Assembly (NCBI RefSeq): GCF_002760435.1
Contig: NZ_AUUU01000021.1
Coordinates: 46,093-110,092 of the forward strand
Origin: Clostridium sp. LS
Lineage (GTDB): Bacteria; Bacillota; Clostridia; Clostridiales; Clostridiaceae
DNA length: 64,000 nucleotides
Reading direction: 5' to 3'
Shown piece by piece: positions 8,002-16,150 of this stretch. A program made the translations under genes and the position numbers. The notes below the pieces were generated by a model. It did no database searches. It was not told where the DNA came from and was given only the letters and a program-made list of their open reading frames with translations. Position 1 is the first letter of the stretch. The number at the start of each line of letters is the position of its first letter.

Positions 8002-8988
8002 ATGAAGATAGTAATTACTGACTATAAAGATGTACTAGGAAGAGATCTTGAATATGAAAAGAGCATTCTATCTAAGGGACTTAAAGATGCTGAAATAGTT
8101 ATATACGAATACAATGGCAACCAAAATGAATTTTTAGAGGTTATAGAGGGCGCAGATGCAATACTTACAGCATTTTTAGATATTAATAAAACCGTGATAA
8201 ATGCATGCAAAAATTTAAAATGCATATCAATTAATGCTGTTGGATATGATTGTGTAGATTTAGAAGAAGCAACTAAAAGAAATATTGCAGTTTGCCCAAT
8301 TGGAGAATATTGTACTCAGGAAGTTGCCGATCACACTATGTCACTAATTTTAACGCTATCTAGAGGAATTAAGCATTATATTAATGATATAGATAAGAAA
8401 AAAATATGGAAATATCATTCAATTAGTAATCTTCAAAGAATAGAAGGACAAACTCTTGGAATATTTGGTTTTGGAAAAATAGGAAGGGCCGTCGCAAAGA
8501 GAGCTCTAGCTTTTGGCATGAAAGTTGTAGCAGTAGATCCTTATGCAAAAGCTGAAGATGCGAAGATGCTTGGTGTAACTTTAGTTGAACCAGAATATAT
8601 ATGGGAAAATGCAGATATTATTTCTAATCATATGAATCAAAATGGAAGTAATAATAACTTCTTTACAATTAATGAGTTTAGAAAGATGGAGAAAAAACCA
8701 ATATTCATAAATGCAGGACGTGGAAGCAGCGTCAACGAAGACGATTTGCTACAGGCAATTGATGAAGAGCTGCTTAGAGGAGCAGGTTTAGATGTACTGG
8801 AAGAGGAAAATCCAGATTTAGAAAATAATAAACTGGTAGGAAGAGAAAATGTTATAATAACACCTCATGCAGCCTTTTATTCAGAAACATCTATGAGAGA
8901 ACTGCAAAGAATCTCATGTGAAAATATTGTATATTATTTGAATGGTGAAAAAGTAAAAGTAAATAGAATTGTAAATGAAATTATTTAA
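8002..8988 (+). CDS. D-isomer-specific 2-hydroxyacid dehydrogenase
   Basis: A 328-residue NAD-dependent dehydrogenase that interconverts a 2-oxoacid and a D-2-hydroxyacid. Start 8002 is chosen because AGGTGG lies five bases upstream of this ATG; an in-frame GTG at 7993 would overlap that site. Seen: the Rossmann motif GIFGFGKIGRAVAKRA at about 150-165, the signature FINAGRGSSVNEDDLL with the substrate-binding arginine, the acidic EEENPD stretch, and the catalytic histidine in ITPHAAFYSE. It follows the HisC-like aminotransferase by 24 bases. Paired with it, this could turn an amino acid into a hydroxyacid and reoxidise NADH, as in the oxidant half of amino-acid fermentation (inference). Confidence 0.9.
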   Translation: MKIVITDYKDVLGRDLEYEKSILSKGLKDAEIVIYEYNGNQNEFLEVIEGADAILTAFLDINKTVINACKNLKCISINAVGYDCVDLEEATKRNIAVCPIGEYCTQEVADHTMSLILTLSRGIKHYINDIDKKKIWKYHSISNLQRIEGQTLGIFGFGKIGRAVAKRALAFGMKVVAVDPYAKAEDAKMLGVTLVEPEYIWENADIISNHMNQNGSNNNFFTINEFRKMEKKPIFINAGRGSSVNEDDLLQAIDEELLRGAGLDVLEEENPDLENNKLVGRENVIITPHAAFYSETSMRELQRISCENIVYYLNGEKVKVNRIVNEII

Positions 8989-9012
8989 TTTAAATATGTT
9001 TAATAAATATGA

Positions 9013-9056
9013 AAACAACGGAGTTTATCATTTTTAATAATGGTAAGCTCTTTTTT
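9013..9056 (+). promoter_or_regulatory. Attenuator 3: hexaloop AACGGA hairpin overlapping a terminator
   Basis: AAAC (9013-9016) pairs with GTTT (9023-9026) around the hexaloop AACGGA (9017-9022), again A at 1 and G at 4. The 3' arm lies in the terminator 5' arm GAGTTTATCA (9021-9030), which pairs with TGGTAAGCTC (9041-9050, two G-U pairs) and is followed by TTTTTT (9051-9056). The loop sequence differs from leaders 1 and 2 while keeping the A1/G4 pattern and the overlap with a terminator, which argues for a conserved design over chance repetition. It gates the ABC importer genes. Confidence 0.65.
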
Positions 9057-9090
9057 AAAAATAATATGTATTATGAAGGAGGAAAAAATC

Positions 9091-9924
9091 ATGAAAAAGA
9101 GTTTAATAAAAAGAGTAGCAGCAGCTTTAGCTGTAGGAGTTTTAGCACTAGGTATTGCAGGATGTGGGTCTGGCAAGGCAGAAGGAAATAAGGATGCTAA
9201 AAGTGATGGAATATCATTAGAATCAATAAAATCAAAAGGAAAATTAGTGGTTGGAACAAGTGCAGATTATCCTCCATTTGAATTTCATAAAGAAATAGAT
9301 GGAAAAGATACTATAGTAGGTTTTGATATTAAAATAGCAGAAGAAATAGCAAAAGATATGGGAGTAGAGCTAGAAATAAAAGATATGGCTTTTGATGGTT
9401 TACTTGTAGCAGAGCAGGCAAATAAGATAGACTTAGTCCTTGCAGGAATAAATCCAACAGATGAAAGAAGACAAAATGCTGATTTTTCAGATGTTTATTA
9501 TAAGTCTGATAGTGGATTTATAGTTAGAAAAGGTGACGAAAATACAATAAAATCACTAGATGACTTAAAAGGAAAGAAAATTGGAGTTCAAACAGGATCT
9601 GTACAAGAAACTTATGCCCAAGAAAAGCTTAAAGATTCAGAACTAAAATCTTTAGCTAAGGTTACAGATTTAATATTAGACTTGGATAGTAAAAAAGTTG
9701 ATGGAGTTTTAGTAAATTTACCAGTTGCACAATTAAATACTGAAAAAAATGAAAAGTTAGGAATAGCACCATTTGTTTTAAAGGATATAGAAATAGGAGC
9801 AGCTGTAGCTATGAAGAAAAATTCCAGCGAATTACAGGCTCAAGTTAACAAAACTTTAAAAAGGTTAAAAGATGAAGGCAAAATCGATGAATATGTGCTT
9901 GAAGCTAATAAATTAGTAGATTAA
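9091..9924 (+). CDS. Polar amino acid ABC transporter, substrate-binding lipoprotein
   Basis: A 277-residue family 3 solute-binding protein. The start at 9091 follows AAGGAGG; an upstream in-frame ATG at 9040 is inside the terminator loop and is rejected. A lipoprotein signal LALGIAGCGSG gives a lipidated cysteine near residue 27. The mature part has the family pattern GKLVVGTSADYPPFEF, GFDIKIAEEIAKDMG, FDGLLVAEQANKIDLVLAGI and GVQTGSVQETYAQ. Family members bind polar or cationic amino acids; the downstream permease and ATPase complete the importer. Its place in this cluster suggests it binds the amino acid degraded by the upstream enzymes. Confidence 0.93.
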   Translation: MKKSLIKRVAAALAVGVLALGIAGCGSGKAEGNKDAKSDGISLESIKSKGKLVVGTSADYPPFEFHKEIDGKDTIVGFDIKIAEEIAKDMGVELEIKDMAFDGLLVAEQANKIDLVLAGINPTDERRQNADFSDVYYKSDSGFIVRKGDENTIKSLDDLKGKKIGVQTGSVQETYAQEKLKDSELKSLAKVTDLILDLDSKKVDGVLVNLPVAQLNTEKNEKLGIAPFVLKDIEIGAAVAMKKNSSELQAQVNKTLKRLKDEGKIDEYVLEANKLVD

Positions 9925-9951
9925 TTTCTTGTAGTTTAGGAGGTGAGTAAG

Positions 9952-10800
9952 TTGGAGAATTTAGGATATTATAATGGAGAATATGGTTTGTTAGAGGAAA
10001 TGACAGTGCCAATGAATGATCGTGGATGTTATTTCGGTGATGGAGTTTATGAAGCTACTGATAGTAGAAATCATGTAATTTTTGCATTGGACGAGCATGT
10101 TGATCGTTTTTATAACAGTGCTGGTTTATTAAGGATTGAAATTCCTTATGCAAAGGAAGAGTTAAAGGAAATTCTAAAAGCTATGGTCAAGAAAGTTGAT
10201 TCTGGAGAACAATTTTTATATTGGCAGGTTACAAGAGGAACTTCCATGCGTAATCATGTTTTTCCAGGCAAAGATGTTCCATCAAATCTTTGGATTACAA
10301 TAAGACCTTCAAGTGTTAATTACAAGGCAGAAAAATTTAAATTAATCACTTTAGAGGACACAAGATTTTTACATTGCAATATTAAAACTTTAAATTTATT
10401 GCCTAATGTAATGGCAGCACAAAAAGCAGAAGAAAATGGCTGCCAGGAGGTTATATTCCATAGAGGTGAAAGAGTAACAGAATGTGCTCATAGTAACGTA
10501 TCTATTTTAAAAGATGGTATTTTAAAAACAGCTCCGACAGATAATTTAATTTTGCCTGGAATTGCAAGAGCTCGTCTTATTAAAATGTGCAAGTCATTCA
10601 ATATTCCAGTAAATGAAACGGCATTTACCCTGAAAGAGTTAATGGAAGCAGATGAAATTATTATTACCTGCTCAGGTCAATTTTGCATAACGGCTTGTGA
10701 AATAGATGGAAAACCTGTAGGCGGGAAGGCAGCGGAAATTATTAAAAAGTTACATGACGCATTAGTAAATGAATTTTTAGAAGAAACAAAAGCAGAGTAG
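9952..10800 (+). CDS. Class IV PLP aminotransferase, D-amino acid transaminase-like
   Basis: A 282-residue fold-type IV aminotransferase. TTG at 9952 is taken as start since TAGGAGGTGA lies eight bases before it; GTG at 9943 overlaps that ribosome site. Seen: MNDRGCYFGDGVYEAT at the N-terminus, the Schiff-base lysine in NIKTLNLLPNVMAAQ (as in D-alanine transaminase rather than the branched-chain type), RVTECAHSNVSIL and PTDNLILPGIARARL. The match in length and pattern to D-amino acid transaminase suggests handling of a D-amino acid, or racemisation of one together with the L-specific enzymes upstream. It lies between the binding protein and the permease, an unusual insertion in an ABC operon. 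Confidence 0.88.
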   Translation: MENLGYYNGEYGLLEEMTVPMNDRGCYFGDGVYEATDSRNHVIFALDEHVDRFYNSAGLLRIEIPYAKEELKEILKAMVKKVDSGEQFLYWQVTRGTSMRNHVFPGKDVPSNLWITIRPSSVNYKAEKFKLITLEDTRFLHCNIKTLNLLPNVMAAQKAEENGCQEVIFHRGERVTECAHSNVSILKDGILKTAPTDNLILPGIARARLIKMCKSFNIPVNETAFTLKELMEADEIIITCSGQFCITACEIDGKPVGGKAAEIIKKLHDALVNEFLEETKAE

Positions 10801-10854
10801 TCATAAAAAAAGATAATTAATGATCAAAATCTTATAAAAATAGGAGGAATAAAC

Positions 10855-11514
10855 TTGAATTTTACGTTTTTACAAAAGTACTATGAGTATTTCCTAAAAG
10901 GGGCAGAAATAACTATTATACTAGCATTTTTTGCAGTTTTATTTGGAACAATTTTAGGTCTTATACTAACACTTTCAAGGCGTTCGAGATTTAATATAGT
11001 AAGCCTTATATCAACGGCTTATGTAGAATTTGTGAGAGGAACTCCATTATTAGTACAAATATACATAATATATATAGGTTTACCTAAATTAATAGGAAGA
11101 GATATGCCTGATATGCTTGTAGGTGCAGTTGCGCTATCATTAAATTCAGCAGCATATGTTTCTGAAATAATTAGAGCTGGAATTGATGCAGTTGATAAAG
11201 GTCAAATGGAGGCAGCGAGAAGCTTAGGAATGAATCAAAGATTAGCAATGTTTCAAGTGGTAATACCACAAGCCTTTAAAAATATTTTACCTGCATTAGG
11301 AAATGAATTTATAGCAATAATAAAAGATTCATCAATGGTTTCGGTAATTGGAGTTGCAGAACTTATGTATAATGCAGGAATAGTAAGAGGAAATACGGCT
11401 TTAGGTTTAGAACCAATAATAGTAGCAGCAATTATTTACTTTATTCTTACATTTACATTATCAAGAATATTAGGATATATAGAAAGGAGACTTAAAGCAA
11501 GTGATATACGTTAA
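10855..11514 (+). CDS. Polar amino acid ABC transporter, permease
   Basis: A 219-residue inner-membrane permease of the HisM/GlnP type with about five transmembrane segments. The start is TTG after TAGGAGGAAT. Family landmarks: [19 protein letters not shown] at the N-terminus, [18 protein letters not shown], and the EAA loop [25 protein letters not shown], which docks the ATPase. The gene overlaps the ATPase gene by 14 bases, so the two are translationally coupled. Confidence 0.94.
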   Translation: MNFTFLQKYYEYFLKGAEITIILAFFAVLFGTILGLILTLSRRSRFNIVSLISTAYVEFVRGTPLLVQIYIIYIGLPKLIGRDMPDMLVGAVALSLNSAAYVSEIIRAGIDAVDKGQMEAARSLGMNQRLAMFQVVIPQAFKNILPALGNEFIAIIKDSSMVSVIGVAELMYNAGIVRGNTALGLEPIIVAAIIYFILTFTLSRILGYIERRLKASDIR

Positions 11515-12223
11515 AGATTTACATAAAAGTTTTGGAAATAATCAAGTTTTAAAGGGCATAGATGAACATATTGCTAAAGGGGAAGTAGTAGTAGTAATAG
11601 GGCCATCTGGTTCTGGAAAAAGTACATTCTTAAGATGTCTTAACCTGCTGGAAACTCCCACATCCGGGCAAATTACTTTTGAAGATAAAGACATAACTTC
11701 AAAAGCAACCAATATAGATAAAATGAGAGAAAAAATGGGAATGGTGTTTCAACAATTTAATTTGTTCCCTCATAAGACGGTATGCGATAATATTTGTTTA
11801 GCACCTACTAAAGTAAAAGGAATTTCAAAAGATGAAGCTAAAAAAACAGCAGTTGCTTTGTTAGAAAAAGTAGGACTAGCAGATAAAATAGATGCATATC
11901 CTGCCTCATTATCAGGAGGACAAAAACAGAGAATTGCAATAGCCAGAGCTTTAGCAATGCAGCCAGATGTAATGCTATTTGATGAACCTACCTCAGCCTT
12001 AGATCCTGAGATGGTTGGAGAAGTTTTAAATGTAATGAAAGATCTAGCTAAGGAAGGAATGACTATGGTAGTTGTAACTCATGAAATGGGCTTTGCAAGG
12101 GAAGTTGGAGATAGAATTATATTTATGGATGGGGGAAAAATTGTAGAACAGGGAACTCCTGAAGAAGTATTTAAAAATCCTAAAAACCCGCGTACAATAG
12201 ATTTTTTATCAAAAGTGCTTTAA
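11501..12223 (+). CDS. Polar amino acid ABC transporter, ATP-binding protein
   Basis: A 240-residue ATPase of the GlnQ/HisP type, start GTG inside the end of the permease gene. Walker [11 protein letters not shown]-loop [10 protein letters not shown], signature LSGGQKQR, Walker [13 protein letters not shown] and switch histidine in [13 protein letters not shown] are all intact. Together with the binding protein and permease it makes a complete importer and closes the cluster. A hairpin at 12289-12325 may end the transcript. Confidence 0.95.
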   Translation: MIYVKDLHKSFGNNQVLKGIDEHIAKGEVVVVIGPSGSGKSTFLRCLNLLETPTSGQITFEDKDITSKATNIDKMREKMGMVFQQFNLFPHKTVCDNICLAPTKVKGISKDEAKKTAVALLEKVGLADKIDAYPASLSGGQKQRIAIARALAMQPDVMLFDEPTSALDPEMVGEVLNVMKDLAKEGMTMVVVTHEMGFAREVGDRIIFMDGGKIVEQGTPEEVFKNPKNPRTIDFLSKVL

Positions 12224-12288
12224 AACTTATAATAGATGATTAATAATTAATGAAGGAAAGCCTAATGTTTTTTAGGCGTAATAATAAA

Positions 12289-12325
12289 GGGACAGCATTA
12301 AATTCATTTTGATACTGTCCTATTT
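12289..12325 (+). terminator. Probable terminator of the amino-acid cluster
   Basis: GGACAG (12290-12295) pairs with CTGTCC (12315-12320), followed by TATTTTAAGTTTTATTTT. A second small hairpin, GCCTAA with TTAGGC near 12259-12277, has no T-run. The T-run here is broken, so the call is moderate. Confidence 0.45.
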
Positions 12326-12465
12326 TAAGTTTTATTTTAAAGTTAAGGAAACGTTTTGGTAAATAAAAGTAATATTGATAATTATATAATGAATTCCTTT
12401 GATTATTTAATCGCATGTATATTAAATGGAATAAAACTTTTTTTATTAACTGCACCATAAATAAC

Positions 12466-12502
12466 AGAAGGTACTCATTTTATAGATGAATACCTTCTTA
12501 TA
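12466..12502. terminator. Bidirectional hairpin between convergent genes
   Basis: GAAGGTA (12467-12473) pairs with TACCTTC (12491-12497), and TCAT with ATGA inside it. It lies in the 435-base gap between the ABC ATPase and the convergent cell-wall-binding gene. T-rich sequence follows on the plus strand (TTATAATT). The rest of the gap shows no credible gene. Confidence 0.4.
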
Positions 12503-12635
12503 ATTAACGTATACTTATTATTAAATTTAAGAGTTAGGAAAAATGTTTAAAAAATATTTTATATTAATTTCTGCTTAGAGCTTACAGAAATTACAGCTTA
12601 TATTAAATATATTATTTGCAAGAATTTAAACTGAA

Positions 12636-12659
12636 GTTCAAATTATCTTCAATTTGAAC
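12636..12659 (-). terminator. Hairpin at the 3' end of the cell-wall-binding protein gene
   Basis: GTTCAAATT (12636-12644) and AATTTGAAC (12651-12659) form a perfect 9-bp stem with a six-base loop, touching the stop codon of the minus-strand gene. The run after it is only weakly T-rich, so it may protect the 3' end instead of terminating. Confidence 0.45.
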
Positions 12660-14365
12660 TATTTAACCCAAGCACCAGAAGCGTTTAATGTGTAACCATC
12701 AACAGTTGTGTTAGCTAACATTGCACCAGATGCATTTAAGTAATACCAAGTTCCATTATCATTTATCCAACCAGTAGCCATAGCTCCTGATGATTTTAAA
12801 TAGTACCAAGTTCCGTTATTATTTATCCAACCTGTAGCCATAACACCATCAGCTTTTAAGAAGTACCAAGCTCCATCAACGTTAACCCACTTATTAACAA
12901 CCTTAGTTCCAGTTGCATCAAAGAATGTCCAGTTAGTTCCGTCTTGTTTCCAACCAATTGTAGCAGCTGGAGCTGGAGTTACTATTGTAGCAGCGTCAGC
13001 TTGTGATTGTTTAGTTCCTTCAGTAACAGTTGTATACGCCTTTCCAGAGTTGTCCCAAGCGATTAAGTTGTTGTCATCATATACATCTATCTTGTCGAAT
13101 GATCTATCGCAAGTATAAATTGTATTAAAATCTCCTAACTTAGCTGACTTTAGGATTTCCCCTTCGTAAAGAGCCCATACATTTTTATTGGAATCTACTA
13201 CCCAAGCATTTGCTTTTTGGTCTTTATCTGAATCTTTAACTATTACATGACCGTCCAATTTGCCTGTTTTCACACCTGAACTATATTCATCTAGTTTTGC
13301 AGAATTCTTAAAGTTTAATTTAATAGTCTTAACTTTAGATGTACCGCCATCTTCCCAGAATGTAACATATAATGATCCATCAATCATATAATATTTCGTT
13401 CCAGTATAACTTGCAATACCAGTCTTTAAAGGATCAATAGCATTATAAGCATCACCTACATCACTATTACCAATATTAGCTGCTCCTTCTATTTGGAATG
13501 ATTCAGTAGATTTAGGTAAGTAAGCATCTTTCTCTTTATCACCTTGCTCTTTTGAAATTCTTTGTACATAGTATAGTGTAGTATCAGCAGCACCAGTTTT
13601 TACTGAAACAGCACCAGTAACACTTGCTGAAATTAATCTATAAATATATTTATCATCTTGTGATAAAGTTCTTAAATATGTAATGCTATCTAAAGTTACA
13701 CCATCACTAGTATCCCCAAGATTCTCTAACTTAACCATCTTAGTACCATTGTATACATATATGTTTTCATTTTTAGAACAATCAATGTAATTTCCTAATT
13801 GATCTACGTAACCAGTATAGCTTATGCTAGGATCTCCATATGTTGTAGTGTTTGAAGTAGTTGTTACTGATGCTGATGTAGTTGCACTATATGAATACCA
13901 TACAGCACCAAATCTAGAGCCTAAACCTGTAACTTCAGCAATTGTAACCTTTCCAGGACCTTTTCCATATCTAGAAGTCTTACTTAATTTTTCTTGTAAT
14001 TTAACTTTTGCTGTACTTGTTAAATCTGATACAGTATCGCTATCTGATAATGTTCCAGTCGATAAATCAACTATATATTCATCACTACCATCGAATGCTT
14101 GAACATATTTGTCACTATATTTATTTTCTAAATCAGTTACAGTATCTAACTTCTTGTCCTTGTCTCCTGCATTATAATACAAAGCTAAATCATCATCGTC
14201 AGTTCTGTAACCTTGGTAAATGTATTTACCATCTTTAAAAGCTACTGCCTTTTCAATAGTACCGTCTTTAGTTCCCAATTTTGTAGCAGCCATAGCTGGT
14301 ACAATTGACATGATTGATGTAGCAGCTACTAATAAAGCTGTAATTTTGTTTCTTCTGTTTATCAT
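12659..14365 (-). CDS. Secreted protein with C-terminal cell-wall-binding repeats
   Basis: A 568-residue exported protein. A signal peptide (NKITALLVAATSIMSIVPAMAA) is cleaved near residue 27. Residues of about 28-460 show no known catalytic motif; they are rich in S, T, D, K and Y and read like beta-rich repeats (YDDNNLIAWDNSGKAY, WVVDSNKNVWALYEGE). The last 100 residues hold about four CW-binding repeats of the choline-binding type: GWKQDGTNWTFFDATGTKVV, KWVNVDGAWYFLKADGVMAT, GWINNNGTWYYLKSSGAMAT, GWINDNGTWYYLNASGAML. It has its own ribosome site (GGAGGGATATT). It is probably a wall-attached surface protein, common in solventogenic clostridia. Function unknown. Confidence 0.85.
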   Translation of the reverse strand: MINRRNKITALLVAATSIMSIVPAMAATKLGTKDGTIEKAVAFKDGKYIYQGYRTDDDDLALYYNAGDKDKKLDTVTDLENKYSDKYVQAFDGSDEYIVDLSTGTLSDSDTVSDLTSTAKVKLQEKLSKTSRYGKGPGKVTIAEVTGLGSRFGAVWYSYSATTSASVTTTSNTTTYGDPSISYTGYVDQLGNYIDCSKNENIYVYNGTKMVKLENLGDTSDGVTLDSITYLRTLSQDDKYIYRLISASVTGAVSVKTGAADTTLYYVQRISKEQGDKEKDAYLPKSTESFQIEGAANIGNSDVGDAYNAIDPLKTGIASYTGTKYYMIDGSLYVTFWEDGGTSKVKTIKLNFKNSAKLDEYSSGVKTGKLDGHVIVKDSDKDQKANAWVVDSNKNVWALYEGEILKSAKLGDFNTIYTCDRSFDKIDVYDDNNLIAWDNSGKAYTTVTEGTKQSQADAATIVTPAPAATIGWKQDGTNWTFFDATGTKVVNKWVNVDGAWYFLKADGVMATGWINNNGTWYYLKSSGAMATGWINDNGTWYYLNASGAMLANTTVDGYTLNASGAWVK

Positions 14366-14742
14366 AATATCCCTCCAGTAGTTAATTTTATTATTTTTAC
14401 CACTTTTGTATCATCTCATGTGATTGTTAAAGCAATATTAAAATAAAGTTAAATAGCTAATTAAGATACTGTATTGGGTCAAAATCATTAAAAATCATAC
14501 AATATAACCTCTTTTTTTATAAAAAGTGAACTGGTATAAAACAACTCAATTAATATTGCAATAGATTATTACAATTTTATGAATAATATAAATAATCATA
14601 GAAAGTCAATGAATAAAACAAAGAAACATCCCTTTTGGCATATAAGAAATTATAACTAAAATATTTAGTAAATTAAAATGTAATATAAAGAGCTTTTGTT
14701 ATACAATAAATATTAATTAAAGTTTTTGGAGGGATAATAAAA
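14366..14742. other. Intergenic region between divergent genes
   Basis: A 377-base AT-rich gap with the promoters of the wall-binding gene (leftward) and the M20D gene (rightward). I looked for riboswitch-like folds on both strands and saw none. No open reading frame with a ribosome site is visible. Confidence 0.5.
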
Positions 14743-15933
14743 ATGAATATACTTGCACAAGCTCAAGCACTTAGCGATGAAATAATAAAATGGAGAAGAG
14801 ACCTTCATAAAATACCTGAAATAGGTATGGTTTTACCTAAAACCTTTGAATATGTAAAAAAGAAATTAGATGAATTTAACATAGAATATACTACATATGA
14901 AAATCACTCTGGTATAAGTGCTGTATTAGGAAAAAAAGATGGAAAGACCATTGCAATTAGAGCTGATATGGATGCTTTAGCAATTAAGGAGGAAACAAAT
15001 TTAGAATTTAGATCTGAAAATGAAAATATGCATGCTTGCGGACATGATGGGCATACAGCAATATTACTTGGTATAGCAAAAATACTTAAGGAAAATGAAG
15101 ATGAGTTAAGTGGAAAAGTTAAGTTAATATTTCAGCCAAGTGAAGAATTAGGTCCAGGCGGAGCTTTAGCCATGATTGAAGATGGTGTGTTAGAAAATCC
15201 TAAAGTAGATGCAATGTTAGCTTTACATGTTGATAGTAAGATTGGAGAATATAAAAATGGTGATGTTCTTGTAAGATATGGAGGTATGTCTGCAGCAGAA
15301 GATCCAATTAATATAAAAATAAAAGGCAGGGGAGGTCATGCATCTACTCCTAATTTATGTATTGACCCTATATCTGTAGCAACCTTAATTGTTAACAATA
15401 TTCAATATATATTAACAAGAGAAATTGACCAGACCATGCCTACTGTAATAAGTTTTGCCAGTATTCAGGGAGGAAGAGGTTCCAATAATATTATTCCAGA
15501 TATTGTTGAAATAAAAGGAACTGTAAGAAATACAGATAATGAAATAAGAAAATTTGTATTGCAGAGAATTGAGGAAATTGTATCAGGTTTAGCGAAAATA
15601 ATGAGGGCAGATTTCGAATTAGATTTCTATGGCGGATGCCCAGCAGTTATAAATGACAAAAATATGGTTGATATATTTATAGAATCAGCAAAAAAGATAC
15701 TAAATGAAGATGAAGTACACATTCTTAATGATTATAATATGGGAGCAGAAGATGCAGGCTTTTTCTTCGAAAAGGTCCCAGGATGTTATTTTAGGATATA
15801 TAATCCAGCTGCTTTTGAGGATGGAATAGTTTATCCAGCACATAACTCAAAATATATGATGGATGATTCTGTTTTATATAGAGGAACTGCACTAATGCTT
15901 CAAACGGCAATAGATTTTTTAAATCATAAATAA
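14743..15933 (+). CDS. M20D-family amidohydrolase (aminoacylase/hippurate hydrolase-like)
   Basis: A 396-residue metal-dependent amidohydrolase that removes acyl groups from N-acyl amino acids or related amides. Start follows TTTGGAGGGATAAT. Seen: WRRDLHKIPEIG at the N-terminus, RADMDALAIKEET, the metal site MHACGHDGHTAILLG with C and H ligands, FQPSEELGPGGA (E-E), ALHVDS, and the C-terminal YNMGAEDAGFFFEKVPG. The dimerisation domain lies around 180-290 (GRGGHASTP). The usual substrates (N-acetyl-diaminopimelate, hippurate, indoleacetyl amino acids) cannot be told apart here. It stands alone, with a hairpin after it. Confidence 0.9.
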   Translation: MNILAQAQALSDEIIKWRRDLHKIPEIGMVLPKTFEYVKKKLDEFNIEYTTYENHSGISAVLGKKDGKTIAIRADMDALAIKEETNLEFRSENENMHACGHDGHTAILLGIAKILKENEDELSGKVKLIFQPSEELGPGGALAMIEDGVLENPKVDAMLALHVDSKIGEYKNGDVLVRYGGMSAAEDPINIKIKGRGGHASTPNLCIDPISVATLIVNNIQYILTREIDQTMPTVISFASIQGGRGSNNIIPDIVEIKGTVRNTDNEIRKFVLQRIEEIVSGLAKIMRADFELDFYGGCPAVINDKNMVDIFIESAKKILNEDEVHILNDYNMGAEDAGFFFEKVPGCYFRIYNPAAFEDGIVYPAHNSKYMMDDSVLYRGTALMLQTAIDFLNHK

Positions 15934-15940
15934 TATTTGA

Positions 15941-15988
15941 AAAGATCAATTACAACATAGAAATAAAGTAATTGGTCTTTAAATTCTT
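15941..15988 (+). terminator. Terminator after the M20D gene
   Basis: AAAGATCAATTAC (15941-15953) pairs with GTAATTGGTCTTT (15968-15980), with one G-U pair, followed by AAATTCTTTT. The T-run is not continuous. Confidence 0.55.
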
Positions 15989-16014
15989 TTATTAACTTTC
16001 TTTAAAGTAATTAA

Positions 16015-16057
16015 TTGACTATAAATATTTCCTATGATAACATATGTATATACATAT
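16015..16057 (+). promoter_or_regulatory. Promoter with overlapping MarR-type operator
   Basis: TTGACT (16015-16020), 17 bases, then TAACAT (16038-16043). A perfect 16-bp palindrome ATATGTATATACATAT (16042-16057) overlaps the -10 box. A related site ACATGTATATGCATAT follows at 16110-16125. The same core occurs before the MarR gene and the QueG-like gene, so the sites together look like one MarR regulon. Confidence 0.6.
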
Positions 16058-16109
16058 AAATTTTATAAATTTATATTTTTCGAGGACAAGTAAAAATTTT
16101 TATCATAAT

Positions 16110-16125
16110 ACATGTATATGCATAT
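16110..16125. promoter_or_regulatory. Second MarR-type site before the old yellow enzyme gene
   Basis: ACATGTATATGCATAT, an imperfect version of the ATGTATATACAT palindrome, lies 25 bases before the start codon and could block elongation or translation when bound. Confidence 0.45.
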
Positions 16126-16150
16126 AAATATTAATGGGAGTTGGTTATTT

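Noticed and set aside
9009..9191. Short plus-strand frame of 60 codons overlapping the binding-protein start
   Set aside because: It runs through the hexaloop/terminator element and into the lipoprotein signal in another frame; no ribosome site.
12240..12458. Minus-strand frame of 72 codons after the amino-acid cluster
   Set aside because: It covers terminator hairpins, lacks a ribosome site and has low-complexity content.
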